DNA of 64,000 bases, taken from assembly GCF_900112455.1 (NCBI RefSeq), contig NZ_FOLT01000003.1, positions 248,001 through 312,000 of the forward strand. The letters run 5' to 3'. This DNA is from Alkalibacterium subtropicum. GTDB lineage: Bacteria > Bacillota > Bacilli > Lactobacillales > Carnobacteriaceae_A. Both the position numbers and the translations under genes were made by a program. Of the stretch, positions 54,118-63,560 are shown in pieces. Below the pieces are notes generated by a model. It had not been told where the DNA came from. It was given only the letters and a program-made list of their open reading frames with translations, and ran no database searches. Position 1 is the first letter of the stretch. Each line of letters begins with the position of its first letter.

Positions 54118-54603
54118 TTACTTTTTGTCAGTATAAGTCTGTCTTTTCTTTTCTATACGGGTCAGTCTGATCCGGTTATAACGCTGGATCATGATAAAGG
54201 GGACATTGACGAGTAGAGCGTACACGATCATTACCCAACCGGCCCATACTGGATTCCACAAAAAGAAAAAAGGGGCCGGAACTATCAGCAGCCAGTGTGT
54301 CAGCTCCGCCCGCTTTGTTTCCTTAATAAATACCCTGATCGTATATATATCATTATTCTGCAATTCTTTTTTCTTATACCCTGCATGGAACAACGAGGCA
54401 CCATCCGGTAACTTGTCTTTCCATTTATGGACCTTAACTTTATCCTTCCAGAACTTTCCATTTTTCTCAAAAGAACGCTCTTTAAACAGTTCATACAGCA
54501 AGTGACTACCCGATAAGAACCGGTCGGGTAATTTTATCAGTCCGAGCGAGATAGTTAAATGTAAAAACAGCCACACACCTAAATCCAATAAGAATAACCT
54601 CAT
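54118..54603 (-). CDS. crtO: Glycosyl-4,4'-diaponeurosporenoate acyltransferase (CrtO)
   Basis: A 161-residue membrane protein that in Staphylococcus aureus adds the fatty acyl chain in the last step of staphyloxanthin synthesis. The family pattern is plain: RSFEKNGKFWKDKVKVHKWK and IKETKRAELTHWLLIVPAPF, then NVPFIMIQRYNRIRLT, with hydrophobic helices at the N-terminus and around residues 105-135. It is the last carotenoid gene of the operon, 13 nt after crtQ. Confidence 0.88.
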   Translation of the reverse strand: MRLFLLDLGVWLFLHLTISLGLIKLPDRFLSGSHLLYELFKERSFEKNGKFWKDKVKVHKWKDKLPDGASLFHAGYKKKELQNNDIYTIRVFIKETKRAELTHWLLIVPAPFFFLWNPVWAGWVMIVYALLVNVPFIMIQRYNRIRLTRIEKKRQTYTDKK

Positions 54604-54616
54604 CAGTTATGCTCCT

Positions 54617-55729
54617 TCACGACTTGTATTCGCGTCCTCGCCATTTTACTTTCTTTAAAAGGTAAACTTGAATAACTGCCCATAGGTAGAGCAGCAGGAA
54701 GGCACTTATGTAAATAAACGAGAACAGCATCGTCCACCAGGGGAATCGGCCAACTTTCTTCATCAGCCACCTGAACTGCACGGCATGCAAAAGATAACCG
54801 ACCAGGATAATGAATACATAACTCACATCCGAACGCAAAAGTCCATCAATGAAACCCGTAAGAAGCAGATACGTACTCGTGACCCATAACATGATCGAGA
54901 GCATCACCATGGGATGAGTCACTTTAGCGCCGTAGGTAAAACTTTTGGTCCATCCCTGGATCAGCTGCTGAAGGCCTTCCGGATACATCCTGAAATGGAT
55001 GCTGTTTTTCCCTCCATAAACAGTAACGGGGTAATCTTCTTTCTGGTATAGATCAGCCATTGCAAGGCCGTCCATATGTGTATATAGCGTGGCCTCATGA
55101 CCACCTAATTTAAAGTACTCGTCTGCCTTAACAAAGAGGAAGGGGCCGAATGCTCCTCTTTCAGGGATCCGTTTGTTAAAAAAAGTATAGCGATTCAAAC
55201 CTGCCAGTACGATGATATTGGGCACGATGGACAAGGTTTCATAAAATGACTGGATCACATGGTAGGGCTGAATGGATAAAAGGCCCGTATCTCCATTTCT
55301 TTTAAACTGCGCTAGGATATCCTTGAACGCATGCTTGTGTGCACATTGCGTGTCCGAATCCATAAATGCCAAATAGTCGCCCTTGGCGTGCTGCGCTCCC
55401 AGCCAGCATGCTGACGACTTGCCCGCCACGGAATATTCTGACTCTCTGGTCGACAGTACAACTGCATCATATTCTTCAGCTATTTCAACAGTCCTGTCTT
55501 CTGATTCATCATCTACCACGATGATTTCTTTGATGTCAAGAGACTGACCATTTAAAGAAGCGAGCAGTTTGGGCAAGGATGTTTCTTCATCTCTTGCAGG
55601 AATAATGACCGATACGGAAGCTGGAAGGCCTCCACCTTTAGCCTGCTTGATCAGCGGCAGTTTCCACAAAAAGAAAAAGCCGCTCAAAAAAGCAATAAGA
55701 AATAGAAGTAACTGTATCATTTGTGCCAT
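54617..55729 (-). CDS. crtQ: 4,4'-diaponeurosporenoate glycosyltransferase (CrtQ)
   Basis: A 370-residue family 2 glycosyltransferase. An N-terminal membrane helix is followed by the GT-A fold with SVSVIIPARDEETSLPKLLA, IIVVDDESEDRT and the DxD-like MDSDTQ, and by three C-terminal membrane helices (about 285-365). In the staphyloxanthin pathway it glucosylates the carboxyl group of diaponeurosporenoate. It stands between crtP and crtO, 37 nt after crtP. Confidence 0.9.
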   Translation of the reverse strand: MAQMIQLLLFLIAFLSGFFFLWKLPLIKQAKGGGLPASVSVIIPARDEETSLPKLLASLNGQSLDIKEIIVVDDESEDRTVEIAEEYDAVVLSTRESEYSVAGKSSACWLGAQHAKGDYLAFMDSDTQCAHKHAFKDILAQFKRNGDTGLLSIQPYHVIQSFYETLSIVPNIIVLAGLNRYTFFNKRIPERGAFGPFLFVKADEYFKLGGHEATLYTHMDGLAMADLYQKEDYPVTVYGGKNSIHFRMYPEGLQQLIQGWTKSFTYGAKVTHPMVMLSIMLWVTSTYLLLTGFIDGLLRSDVSYVFIILVGYLLHAVQFRWLMKKVGRFPWWTMLFSFIYISAFLLLYLWAVIQVYLLKKVKWRGREYKS

Positions 55730-55766
55730 CTGATATCCTTCCTCTCACTTTATTGAACGTGCTTTT

Positions 55767-57269
55767 TTATCTTTTACTGTCTCTATCTTCTTTTTCGATG
55801 ATATCACTCACCTGCTGACCGCTGAGAGTCACCATTGGCATGCCGCCGCCCGGGTTGACTGAACCACCAGCAAAATACAAATTATTGAATAACTGACTCT
55901 TTTTGGGAAATTTGAATCCTTTATTCTTTTTGCGATCTGAAACGACACCGTAAATAGCCCCGCGATTGGAATAATAGTGCTGCTCGATATCGTGAGGGGT
56001 CCATTGATCCTCAAATACGATATGCTTTCTGAGATCCGTCAACCCCATATGTTCCAGTTTGATCAGGACACGCTCTCTCAACCGGGCATAGTCTTCCTCG
56101 GTGAACGGAACGTCTTGAATATAAGGGATATGAGGAAGTATCTTTATATTTTCATGACCGGGCAATGACTGGTCTGGATCTGTTTTGTTGCTGTTCACAA
56201 GGTAGATGGTCGGGTCTTTCGGTAAGCCGTGTTTGTCAAAGACCGTTTCATAGTTCTTTTCTGAGTCAGCTGAAAAGAAAAAGTTGTGATGTGCAAGCTG
56301 CGGATACTCTCTGTCTACACCCAGATGCAGGACGATTCCTGAGGCAGCGGGCTCAAATTTTTCCTCAAGCTTAGTGATCTTGGCTTTATCCACGTGAAGG
56401 AGCCGGTCGTAGGCAGGAATCACTTCCATATTTGAAACCACACGGTCTGCCTGTACCGTTTCGCCTGTCGCCAGCTGAATGCCATAGACATTCTTATCGG
56501 CATCCACTAAGATTTCGCTTACTTCTGTTTCTGTATGGAGCGCGACACCGATTTCTTCAGCCAGTCTCACCAGACCTTCTCCCAGCTTATGCATGCCGCC
56601 GTCCACATACCATAGCCCAAAGTCATATTGCACATATGGCAGGACGTTCAGGATCGCAGGTGCATTGTCTGCAGAAGACCCGACATATTTGATAAAGTAT
56701 TTTAGCATGTCGCTTAAGTACGGATTAGAAATGCGTTTTTCGATGCCCTGAGACATAGTATGGAAATAATCAAAATCTTTCAGTGCGCTGAGGTAGCCGT
56801 GATGATCGAGTACTTCTTTCATCGTATCCAGGCCTTTACCGAAGTAGCCAGCTTCAGTCTTTTCATATAATCCTTTCGTGTAATCAAGGTAATCTTTGAA
56901 TTCATCGATATCCTTTTCAGACAGTTCCTCATTCTTTTGAAGCATGGCTTCTGTTGAATTGTAAAGATCCAGAACAGTCCCGTCCATAAAAAAGGATCGC
57001 CATTCGTGATCCAGCTGCCTGATCGATACGTAATCTTCCATGAGCTTGCTGCTCTGTTCAAACAGTTTCCTGAAGATATGCGGCATAGTCAGTATGGACG
57101 GTCCCAGATCAAAGCCGAATCCCTCAGCCTCCAGACGATTCAGTTTCCCTCCGAGATGCTTGTTTTTCTCATACAAGGCCACGCGATATCCTTTTTGAGC
57201 TAAAGAAATGGCGGCGGATAAACCTCCTAACCCGCCACCGACCACTACAACATCTACTGATTTTGTCAT
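55767..57269 (-). CDS. crtP: Carotenoid desaturase/oxidase, CrtP type
   Basis: A 500-residue FAD-dependent enzyme of the phytoene-desaturase family. The ADP-binding fold is [20 protein letters not shown] and the C-terminal FAD motif is [20 protein letters not shown]. Across its length it reads like staphylococcal CrtP ([56 protein letters not shown]), which oxidises the terminal methyl of diaponeurosporene, and not like CrtN, the desaturase. ATG at 57269 follows GGAGTGG. It comes second, after crtM. No CrtN gene is in the window. Confidence 0.85.
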   Translation of the reverse strand: MTKSVDVVVVGGGLGGLSAAISLAQKGYRVALYEKNKHLGGKLNRLEAEGFGFDLGPSILTMPHIFRKLFEQSSKLMEDYVSIRQLDHEWRSFFMDGTVLDLYNSTEAMLQKNEELSEKDIDEFKDYLDYTKGLYEKTEAGYFGKGLDTMKEVLDHHGYLSALKDFDYFHTMSQGIEKRISNPYLSDMLKYFIKYVGSSADNAPAILNVLPYVQYDFGLWYVDGGMHKLGEGLVRLAEEIGVALHTETEVSEILVDADKNVYGIQLATGETVQADRVVSNMEVIPAYDRLLHVDKAKITKLEEKFEPAASGIVLHLGVDREYPQLAHHNFFFSADSEKNYETVFDKHGLPKDPTIYLVNSNKTDPDQSLPGHENIKILPHIPYIQDVPFTEEDYARLRERVLIKLEHMGLTDLRKHIVFEDQWTPHDIEQHYYSNRGAIYGVVSDRKKNKGFKFPKKSQLFNNLYFAGGSVNPGGGMPMVTLSGQQVSDIIEKEDRDSKR

Positions 57270-57343
57270 CACTAACCACTCCACTTCATTTCGGATAACG
57301 ATTTATCCTCATATTTTATTATGTTTCACTTCGTTAGTCTCGT

Positions 57344-58219
57344 TCACAGACTGTTTTTCACTTCATTGTAAAAGACGACTTTTTTTGCAGCAGACGTTTT
57401 GTTTCTCACTGAGAAACAGTCATAATCATTCTCTCTCACAGCATCAAGGATGCCGCCGTATACTTTTGCTGACAAGGCCACTTGAAGCTGACTGTCTTTG
57501 TCAAAATACTTCAGAGACTGTTCAAATTTTTCGTAAAGTTGTTCTGCACGATGCGCAATGGTCTCCCAAACGGCAATAAACGAGGAGTTAATGATCTGAG
57601 CGGCGAGTTCGGCTTCGCTGTAATTTTCTTCATCCATCAATTCTTTCGGCAGATATATCCGATTGCTTTTCTGATAATCTTCCCCGATATCTCTCAGTAT
57701 ATTAGTCAACTGCATCGCCACACCCAGAGCGATCGCATCTTCCTCCAGATCTTTGTGATTTTCGGAAGCGATAACCGGCAAAAGCATGAGTCCAACGGAT
57801 CCGGCAACATAATAACTGTATTCCTCCAGATCGTCCATCGTCAGCGGCTGTTTGAAATGATAATCCATGGCTTGTCCATTAAGCTGATCATAAAAAGGCT
57901 CAATAGACATGTCATAACGTTCAAAAACATCTCTCAATGCCTGCCACACCGGATGATCCGGTTCATGTCCCTCTTCAAAACGATTCAGTTCGTTAGTCAA
58001 GAAAGTCAAGGCATCACCCTGGGCTTCCTTAGTCTCCGCTTCATCGATGCTGTCATCTGCCAGTCGACAAAAAGCATAGATCGCATACACAGCATTGGCC
58101 TTTTCTTTTGGAAGTTTGGAAAAGGCAAAATAAAAACTTTTAGAATGTTTCTTTATAATCTCCTCGCAATACGCATAGGCGACCGTTCTGTCAGAGGCTG
58201 TTCTACTTTTTTTATTCAT
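57344..58219 (-). CDS. crtM: Dehydrosqualene (4,4'-diapophytoene) synthase
   Basis: A 291-residue squalene/phytoene synthase-family enzyme that condenses two farnesyl diphosphates head to head. Both Asp-rich Mg2+-diphosphate motifs are present: DDSIDEAE (about residue 48) and DIGED in LTNILRDIGED (about 170), as is YCEEIIKKHSKSFYFAF at the N-terminus. It is the first gene of crtM-crtP-crtQ-crtO, a C30 carotenoid pathway. GGAGG lies before the ATG. Confidence 0.94.
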   Translation of the reverse strand: MNKKSRTASDRTVAYAYCEEIIKKHSKSFYFAFSKLPKEKANAVYAIYAFCRLADDSIDEAETKEAQGDALTFLTNELNRFEEGHEPDHPVWQALRDVFERYDMSIEPFYDQLNGQAMDYHFKQPLTMDDLEEYSYYVAGSVGLMLLPVIASENHKDLEEDAIALGVAMQLTNILRDIGEDYQKSNRIYLPKELMDEENYSEAELAAQIINSSFIAVWETIAHRAEQLYEKFEQSLKYFDKDSQLQVALSAKVYGGILDAVRENDYDCFSVRNKTSAAKKVVFYNEVKNSL

Positions 58220-58694
58220 GATTTTCCTCCTCTATTTTTTGAGGGGGTTATGAGATATTATTTCTTATTCTACATAACAGTTTTCCTTGAATCTTTATAA
58301 TAGCTTACCATATAAATACTATTAATTAGAAATAATAAAGTCGTCCTTCACAGTATTTTCAAACTTTGAGCAATCGGTTGCCATCCCACTCCTCAGTGAG
58401 GCTATGCTCTTTCATTGGACGTACTCAGTGGCTGTTTGATTTCACTCCGGCCAATACACCTTTATAAGAACGGAACGACTCTGGCAGGCCCAAATACAGA
58501 CCTTTTGTACCTGTGCATGAAAGAAACCATCTAAATTGCTGCACTCACTCCTGATCTGCCCAATGGAGTAAACGCAGCGGCTTAGATGAACTCTATTAAA
58601 AGAAATCAAATCAGTATCGTTGGGGCTGCAAAAATCGACGCACAATATAAAGGAAAAAGCTACTCTGGAAGGAGAGTAGCTTCTAGCTTAGTCC
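58220..58694. other. 475-nt intergenic region with one relic palindrome unit
   Basis: No gene is seen. GAGGCTATGCTCTTTCATTG followed by GACGTACTC at 58398-58426 resembles a decayed family-B unit (right arm CATTGGACGTACTC). No regular 51-bp series could be traced around it. The terminator of the next gene lies at its right end. Confidence 0.45.
58654..58683 (-). terminator. Terminator of the 74-residue protein gene
   Basis: AAGCTACTCT and AGAGTAGCTT form a 10-bp stem; TTTTTCC follows on the minus strand. Confidence 0.88.
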
Positions 58695-58919
58695 TTATAA
58701 AAGTGTCGCGTCAAGATAACCCAGTTTTCGTGCTTCTATAATACGTTTCTGATCTTCTTCTGAAATATCGAGTAAGGATGGATCGTCTAAAACCTTCTGA
58801 TACCCGTGTTCATTGACACCTTCCATGATGACCTTTTTATCAATACCGGTTACGATCGCCAGTATCTCTGCCGGATGCTTATCTTTTGCATGTTCATCTG
58901 ATACTTCTGTGAATAACAT
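58695..58919 (-). CDS. Small protein with RadC-like helical segment
   Basis: A 74-residue cytosolic protein beginning MLFTEVSDEHAKDKHPAEIL. Residues 16-70 (AEILAIVTGIDKKVIMEGVN, then DDPSLLDISEEDQKRIIEAR) follow the pattern of the helical N-terminal part of RadC/UPF0758 proteins, but the catalytic JAB domain is absent. This may be chance similarity. AAAGGAG precedes the ATG at 58919; a longer open frame upstream lacks a binding site. A strong cre-like site lies over its promoter, suggesting carbon-source control. Confidence 0.6.
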   Translation of the reverse strand: MLFTEVSDEHAKDKHPAEILAIVTGIDKKVIMEGVNEHGYQKVLDDPSLLDISEEDQKRIIEARKLGYLDATLL

Positions 58920-58974
58920 GACGCATTCTCCTTTCTCCTGCTTCCACCTATTTCCATTTTCAGTATAGCATAAA

Positions 58975-58988
58975 TGAAAGCGCTTGAA
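58975..58988 (+). promoter_or_regulatory. Candidate cre site upstream of the 74-residue protein gene
   Basis: TGAAAGCGCTTGAA matches the CcpA consensus TGWAARCGYTWNCW at 13 of 14 positions. It overlaps the expected -35 area, upstream of a TATACT -10 box on the minus strand (about 58962-58967). Confidence 0.6.
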
Positions 58989-59025
58989 CAGAATAACCCG
59001 TCCCATCTGCTTGCATGTTTAAAAC

Positions 59026-59055
59026 AAAAAAAGACTGGATATCCAGTCTTTTTTT
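59026..59055. terminator. Terminator of the OFA-type MFS gene
   Basis: AAAAAAAGACTGGAT and ATCCAGTCTTTTTTT form a perfect palindrome with long A- and T-runs, working on both strands. Confidence 0.92.
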
Positions 59056-59092
59056 GCTGACATACATAATTATTAATAAAGGATTTATATTC

Positions 59093-60286
59093 TTAATAGG
59101 CTGTTTTCGGTGGTCTGACGAACAGCGTCAGCAGCAGCCCTCCCACAGAAAGGATACTGGCGATCAGAAAAGCGTGCGTATCCTGATCCGTAAGTCCCAG
59201 TAAAAAGGGGCCTGCCAGAGATGCCACGCCGTACGCCTGATAAATCAGGCCGTAATTCGAACCAAAATAATATGATCCAAAGTAATCACTAGTAATTGCC
59301 GGAAAGGTTGCAAGAAAGCCTCCGAAACTGCTGACGATCAGGACCAGGACGAAGAAATACAGGAAAGCCTGATTTGTCCACAGACTTAAAATCAGCATGG
59401 ATAAGGCTGTAATGATAAACAGCAGGCTGAATACCCGGAGACGTCCGAAAATATCCGATAATGCCCCCCACCCGATTCGGCCGACCGCATTGGCGACTGC
59501 CGCCACGGCAATCGAATACCCGGCGATCTGTGGAGACAGTCCAACAACTTCGCGGGCGATATCCTGTGCCAAACCAATCACTACCAGACCACTCAAACTA
59601 CCGATAAAGTAAATGATCCACAAGAGATAAAAGGACCTGGTCTTCAGCATCTGTCTAGGCTGAAAATCGTTTTCGTTGACCAGAACGTGCTGGCTGCTGT
59701 CTGTTTTTTTGGGTACCTTCAGCATTTGGGCACCAGTCAGACCGACGACCGCATAAACCAGCCCTTGAACCAGAAACGTTTGAGAAACGCCGATTTCCTG
59801 GATCAAAAAACTGAGCACAAAGTTAAAAACAAAGCCGCCAAGTCCAAAGGCTCCAACGATGATCCCGGTAACCATCCCCTTTTTCTTTGGGTACCATTTC
59901 AATGATGTCGACAGAGGGCAGACATACACCATTCCGACACCGATACCGCCGAGAACACTGTACCCTAAATATAAAACGGGAAGGGTTCGGGCCAGTGAAG
60001 CAACGATCAAGCCGACACTAAAAAATATGATGCCTATCGTTCCAACTTTGCGGGGACCGATCTTGTCCTGCAGTCGCCCTGAGTAAATAGTCACTAAAGC
60101 AAAGATAAAGACGATCAGCGAGTAGGCTGTGAAGACTTCTGTCCGGGCCCAGCCGTATGTATCAACGAGAGGCTGGTTGAATAAGCTCCATGTGTAAATA
60201 CCGCCTATACAGAGCTGCATCAAAACGCCTCCCAAAAGTACCTGCCACCTTTTCGTTTCTTTCGTTTCCTTTGATTCTTCTTTCAT
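59093..60286 (-). CDS. OFA family (oxalate/formate-type) MFS transporter
   Basis: A 397-residue major-facilitator transporter with 12 predicted helices. The N-terminal helix WQVLLGGVLMQLCIGGIYTW and the loop SGRLQDKIGPRKVG match the OFA group, whose known members exchange oxalate/formate or carry lactate and other monocarboxylates. GGLGGFVFNFVLS-type glycines are seen mid-protein. GGGGAG is spaced six bases before the ATG at 60286; longer starts are less likely. The substrate cannot be assigned. It is divergent from an AEC-type carrier, another organic-acid transporter class. Confidence 0.88.
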   Translation of the reverse strand: MKEESKETKETKRWQVLLGGVLMQLCIGGIYTWSLFNQPLVDTYGWARTEVFTAYSLIVFIFALVTIYSGRLQDKIGPRKVGTIGIIFFSVGLIVASLARTLPVLYLGYSVLGGIGVGMVYVCPLSTSLKWYPKKKGMVTGIIVGAFGLGGFVFNFVLSFLIQEIGVSQTFLVQGLVYAVVGLTGAQMLKVPKKTDSSQHVLVNENDFQPRQMLKTRSFYLLWIIYFIGSLSGLVVIGLAQDIAREVVGLSPQIAGYSIAVAAVANAVGRIGWGALSDIFGRLRVFSLLFIITALSMLILSLWTNQAFLYFFVLVLIVSSFGGFLATFPAITSDYFGSYYFGSNYGLIYQAYGVASLAGPFLLGLTDQDTHAFLIASILSVGGLLLTLFVRPPKTAY

Positions 60287-60516
60287 CTTCATCTCCCCTT
60301 TTTTAAAATAGATTGAAGCAGTTCTGATAAGTAAATAGAAAGTCCTCACTCATAAGAAAGTTTAAACATAATCGTTTGATATAAATAAATAAATTCTCTG
60401 AATTTATGTTTATTGCATCATAAATGATACTATAATATACTTTGATTATCAAACAATTATTTTGTATCGATTTGAAACATGTTATACTATACTGTGTTTA
60501 GAGAGGTGTGAAAAAT

Positions 60517-61428
60517 GTGCTGATCGTCCTGCTTCAATCCCTGCAGTTTCTGCTTGTCATTATGGTCGCTTACCTGTTCAAAAAAATCAGGATTTTTAAA
60601 GCCACTGATGGTATCGTACTGCAGAAAATCATTTTAAACTTGACCTTGCCGGCAACGATCGTCGTCGGCTTTAACGCGGTAACTGTTGAGCCTATTTTAT
60701 TTATAATGATATCTTTAGGTCTGGTTTCCAACCTCGGACTCGTTCTGATCGGCGGGTACGTGTGGCGAAAAAAAGATGCCCCCAACCAGTCACTGATGAT
60801 GTTCAGTCAAGCCGGTTACAATATTGGAAACTTTACCATTCCTTTTGTGCAGGGCTTCTTCCCCGCCGCAATTCCTTATATCGGCAGCTTCGATATGGGT
60901 AACGCTTTAATGATTTTTGGCGGCACTCCCATGGTCGTAGATAAAATGACCCAACAGCGTCGATCTAATAATCATTTATTCAGGACCTTCCTGAACTTGT
61001 TCCGTTCTCCATCCTTTACTACTTACATAATCATGTTTTCACTGGCACTCGTCGGCATCGTGCTCCCGGAAAATGTACTTTCCATCTTCAGGCTCTTTTC
61101 CAGTGGCAATGCCTTTCTCGCCATGTTTATGGTAGGGTTATATTTGGATATACGCATCGATGCGAACGCGCTGAAGAAGGTCCTGGTTTTACTTTTCACT
61201 CGCTATGCTTTAGGTATCGGCTTAGCCCTTGTTTTCTACTTCTTCCTGCCTTTACCAGATATCGTACGCATGTCCCTTGTTCTTTTGGCTCTGGCGCCGA
61301 TCGGAACAGTTGCAACGATCAATATCATCGCATATGAATCCGAACGTTCATTAGCCAGTTTCCTTGCTTCCGCAAGCATCATGGTCTCTCTTGTTCTCAT
61401 GACACTGGCACTTGTATTTATTCTGTAA
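60517..61428 (+). CDS. AEC family transporter
   Basis: A 303-residue membrane protein with about ten helices of the auxin-efflux-carrier type (LVIMVAYLFKKIRIF, LNLTLPATIVVGF, QAGYNIGNFTIPFVQGFFPA, APIGTVATINIIAYES). Bacterial members carry malate, lactate or similar acids. The start is uncertain: GTG at 60517 is ten bases from GAGAGG, while GTG at 60508 is only one base from it; the former is used. No ATG is available before the first helix. Confidence 0.85.
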   Translation: MLIVLLQSLQFLLVIMVAYLFKKIRIFKATDGIVLQKIILNLTLPATIVVGFNAVTVEPILFIMISLGLVSNLGLVLIGGYVWRKKDAPNQSLMMFSQAGYNIGNFTIPFVQGFFPAAIPYIGSFDMGNALMIFGGTPMVVDKMTQQRRSNNHLFRTFLNLFRSPSFTTYIIMFSLALVGIVLPENVLSIFRLFSSGNAFLAMFMVGLYLDIRIDANALKKVLVLLFTRYALGIGLALVFYFFLPLPDIVRMSLVLLALAPIGTVATINIIAYESERSLASFLASASIMVSLVLMTLALVFIL

Positions 61429-61733
61429 TTTCCCGATAAGAATAAGGAGCTTTGGAAAGGTTCCTTATGGTCACATAGTTATTTTGCCAGTACGGTAGGC
61501 AAGGTGTCTAAAGATGACTTCATGCAATTAGTCAATGATGAACTGACAAAGTCCAACAGCGGGCGTTCGACTGGATGAAACCGGGGTTTCCTTACTAACG
61601 TTCCAAATAATTCCCGTTTCATGTTAATAAAACATGCGCTCTTCAGCTGGATCGAACCAGGCTTAGAGCGCATGTTTATTTTAATTATTAAACTACCGCA
61701 GAATACACGGCCCTTCCCCAGACGATTGACCTG
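61429..61733. other. 305-nt intergenic region
   Basis: A weak hairpin (TAAGGA and TCCTTA arms, 61443-61469) follows the AEC gene without a T-run. One plus-strand stretch (about 61500-61577) reads VSKDDFMQLVNDELTKSNSG without a start site; it may be a gene remnant, but I recognise no family. The rest is the terminator of the ABC operon. Confidence 0.35.
61626..61683 (-). terminator. Terminator of the ABC transporter operon
   Basis: AATAAAACATGCGCTCT and AGAGCGCATGTTTATT form a long stem around a loop with minor pairing; A/T-runs at both ends. Confidence 0.85.
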
Positions 61734-62513
61734 TCAATCCAGACTGATCAAATCAAGGATCTCGTCTTTTGTCTTTAAATAATTCTTATCCATCTCTATG
61801 CGGTGAGTATCTGACCGAAACGCCGAATACGTATAATCCATCTCGATTTCCTGCAGGATTCGTCCCGGCTGCTTTGACATGACGATGACTCGCGTCCCCA
61901 AAGCCATGGCTTCATCCACATCATGTGTGATCATCAGCACCGTATTGCCGTTTTCTTTCCATACATTTCGGATCAGCCCCTGCATGTTCAAACGAGTCAG
62001 GGCATCAAGGGCGCCTAGAGGTTCGTCCATGAGGATCAGTTCCGGTTCATTGGCGAGCACTCTGGCTAAAGCGACACGCTGCTTCATCCCGCCAGAGAGC
62101 TCAAAAATGTTTTTTCCGGCATCTTGAGACAAGCCGATCTGCTCTAATATGTGTTCTGTTTTTTCCTGTATCACTTCTCGTTCCACCCCTCTGATCCTGG
62201 GACCAAAGGTTATATTTTGTTCAACCGTCAACCAGGGATAAAGCGTCGGGGACTGGAACACGACAGCTTTGTGCCAGTCCGGTCCCTCGATCGGCCGGTC
62301 CTGAAAGACCGCTTCTCCTTTTGTCGGAAACTGATAGCCGGCGATGATTTTGAGCAGCGTACTTTTTCCGCAGCCTGAGGGGCCGAGAACACAGATGAAC
62401 TCCCCCTTATTCACTTTTAAATCGATATTTTCCAGTGCCGTCGTCTGCTGTGAACCTTCACCAAAAATCATGGATACATTCTTCAGATTTATAAGCTGCT
62501 GTTTTTCATCCAT
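61734..62513 (-). CDS. ABC transporter ATP-binding protein, taurine/nitrate/sulfonate type
   Basis: A 259-residue ATPase with Walker A GPSGCGKST, signature ELSGGMKQRVALARVL, Walker B LILMDEPLGALD and the H-loop MITHDVDEA. The pattern KAVVFQSPTLYPWLTVEQNI is typical of SsuB/TauB-like subunits. It is the last gene of permease, binding protein, ATPase, starting 4 nt after the binding-protein stop. The ATG at 62513 is preceded by AAGG seven bases away; the longer frame overlaps the binding-protein gene. Confidence 0.92.
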   Translation of the reverse strand: MDEKQQLINLKNVSMIFGEGSQQTTALENIDLKVNKGEFICVLGPSGCGKSTLLKIIAGYQFPTKGEAVFQDRPIEGPDWHKAVVFQSPTLYPWLTVEQNITFGPRIRGVEREVIQEKTEHILEQIGLSQDAGKNIFELSGGMKQRVALARVLANEPELILMDEPLGALDALTRLNMQGLIRNVWKENGNTVLMITHDVDEAMALGTRVIVMSKQPGRILQEIEMDYTYSAFRSDTHRIEMDKNYLKTKDEILDLISLD

Positions 62514-62517
62514 ATGT

Positions 62518-63558
62518 TTACCTTCCCAGAACTCTTTCGATAAATTGTGGATCGATAAATCCATCATAAACTGACTGCTCAGGAGACGTTTGAATCGAAC
62601 CCTGCTCTTCAAGAAAATCGCCTGTCTCTTTCATCACTTTAGAAAAATCTCCAGGTTTTTCAGTGGTACCCAGATAATCCTGGGTGATCTGGTCCTCAGG
62701 AGAAAGCCATAGGGAACCCTCCATCTGTTTCAAAGCATCCTCTGGATCTATTTCCAGGGATTCTGAGACGATTTCTGCCGCTTCATTAGAATCCTGACGG
62801 TAAATATCTCCCCCGGCAATGGTCGCTTCGATGAAATCAGCAACGATCTCCGGGTTCTGTTCTGAAAATGCCTGACGTGTCAGCAGTACATTCGCGGTTT
62901 TGTGTCCCATCTCTGCCACTTCAGCTGAGGATAGTATCGTTTTTCCGTCCTCCAGCAGTTTTCCGAGTGAAGGCTGCCAGGTGTAGGCGGCATCGATATC
63001 GCCTCTTTCCCAGGCGGCCACAATATCCATTGTCTGCATGTCCAGAAGCTCCACCTCATCTGAAATACCTTCCTCTTTAAGTGACTGAAGCAAACTATAG
63101 TGGGAGGTCGATGCAAACGTTGTGGCTATCTTTCGGCCTTCGAGGTCTTTGATTTCTTCGATCCCCGCTCCTTCCCTCACTGCAAGAGCTTCGATTTCTC
63201 CTAAAACTTCATGGATCCAGATCATTTCTGCTCCAATGTCTGTGGCCAGCGCGATGATGCCATTCGTATTACCCATTGAAGCAAAATCGATGCTTCCAGA
63301 TGCCAGGGCCTTGTTCGCGTCCACCCCGGAGTCGAACGCGATAAAGTTCGTCTTGATCCCTTTTTCTGCAAAATGTTCCTCGTATAGGCCAGAAGATAGA
63401 GAAACCATCTCATCATTCGGTACGCGCAGATAGCCGATGTTTATTTCATCCACCTGATTCGGCTCCGCGGTGGTCCCGCTGGAGCAACCGGCTAAACTTA
63501 AAGCCCCGAGACTCGAAACAGCAAACACCAGGTTGGTTATATTTTTCATTTTCATCAT
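62518..63558 (-). CDS. ABC transporter substrate-binding lipoprotein, taurine/sulfonate type
   Basis: A 346-residue lipoprotein. Its signal ends in lipobox LAGC (ALSLAGCSSGTT), and the mature part is an NMT1/SsuA/TauA-like two-lobed binding protein (EINIGYLRVPNDEM, DFASMGNTNGIIALATDIGA, AWERGDIDAAYTWQPSLGKL). TauA-type proteins with WxP in the second lobe bind taurine or other small sulfonates; the true ligand is not established. AAAGGAAACG precedes the ATG at 63558. Its start overlaps the permease stop region by about 2 nt, so the two are coupled. Confidence 0.9.
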   Translation of the reverse strand: MMKMKNITNLVFAVSSLGALSLAGCSSGTTAEPNQVDEINIGYLRVPNDEMVSLSSGLYEEHFAEKGIKTNFIAFDSGVDANKALASGSIDFASMGNTNGIIALATDIGAEMIWIHEVLGEIEALAVREGAGIEEIKDLEGRKIATTFASTSHYSLLQSLKEEGISDEVELLDMQTMDIVAAWERGDIDAAYTWQPSLGKLLEDGKTILSSAEVAEMGHKTANVLLTRQAFSEQNPEIVADFIEATIAGGDIYRQDSNEAAEIVSESLEIDPEDALKQMEGSLWLSPEDQITQDYLGTTEKPGDFSKVMKETGDFLEEQGSIQTSPEQSVYDGFIDPQFIERVLGR

Positions 63559-63560
63559 TC

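Noticed and set aside
60508-60516. GTG at 60508 as the start of the AEC transporter
   Set aside because: It is only one base from the binding site GAGAGG; the in-frame GTG at 60517 is spaced better. This remains a weak choice.
61479-61673. Minus-strand ORF of 64 codons after the AEC gene
   Set aside because: No binding site, overlaps the ABC operon terminator, and the composition does not look coding.
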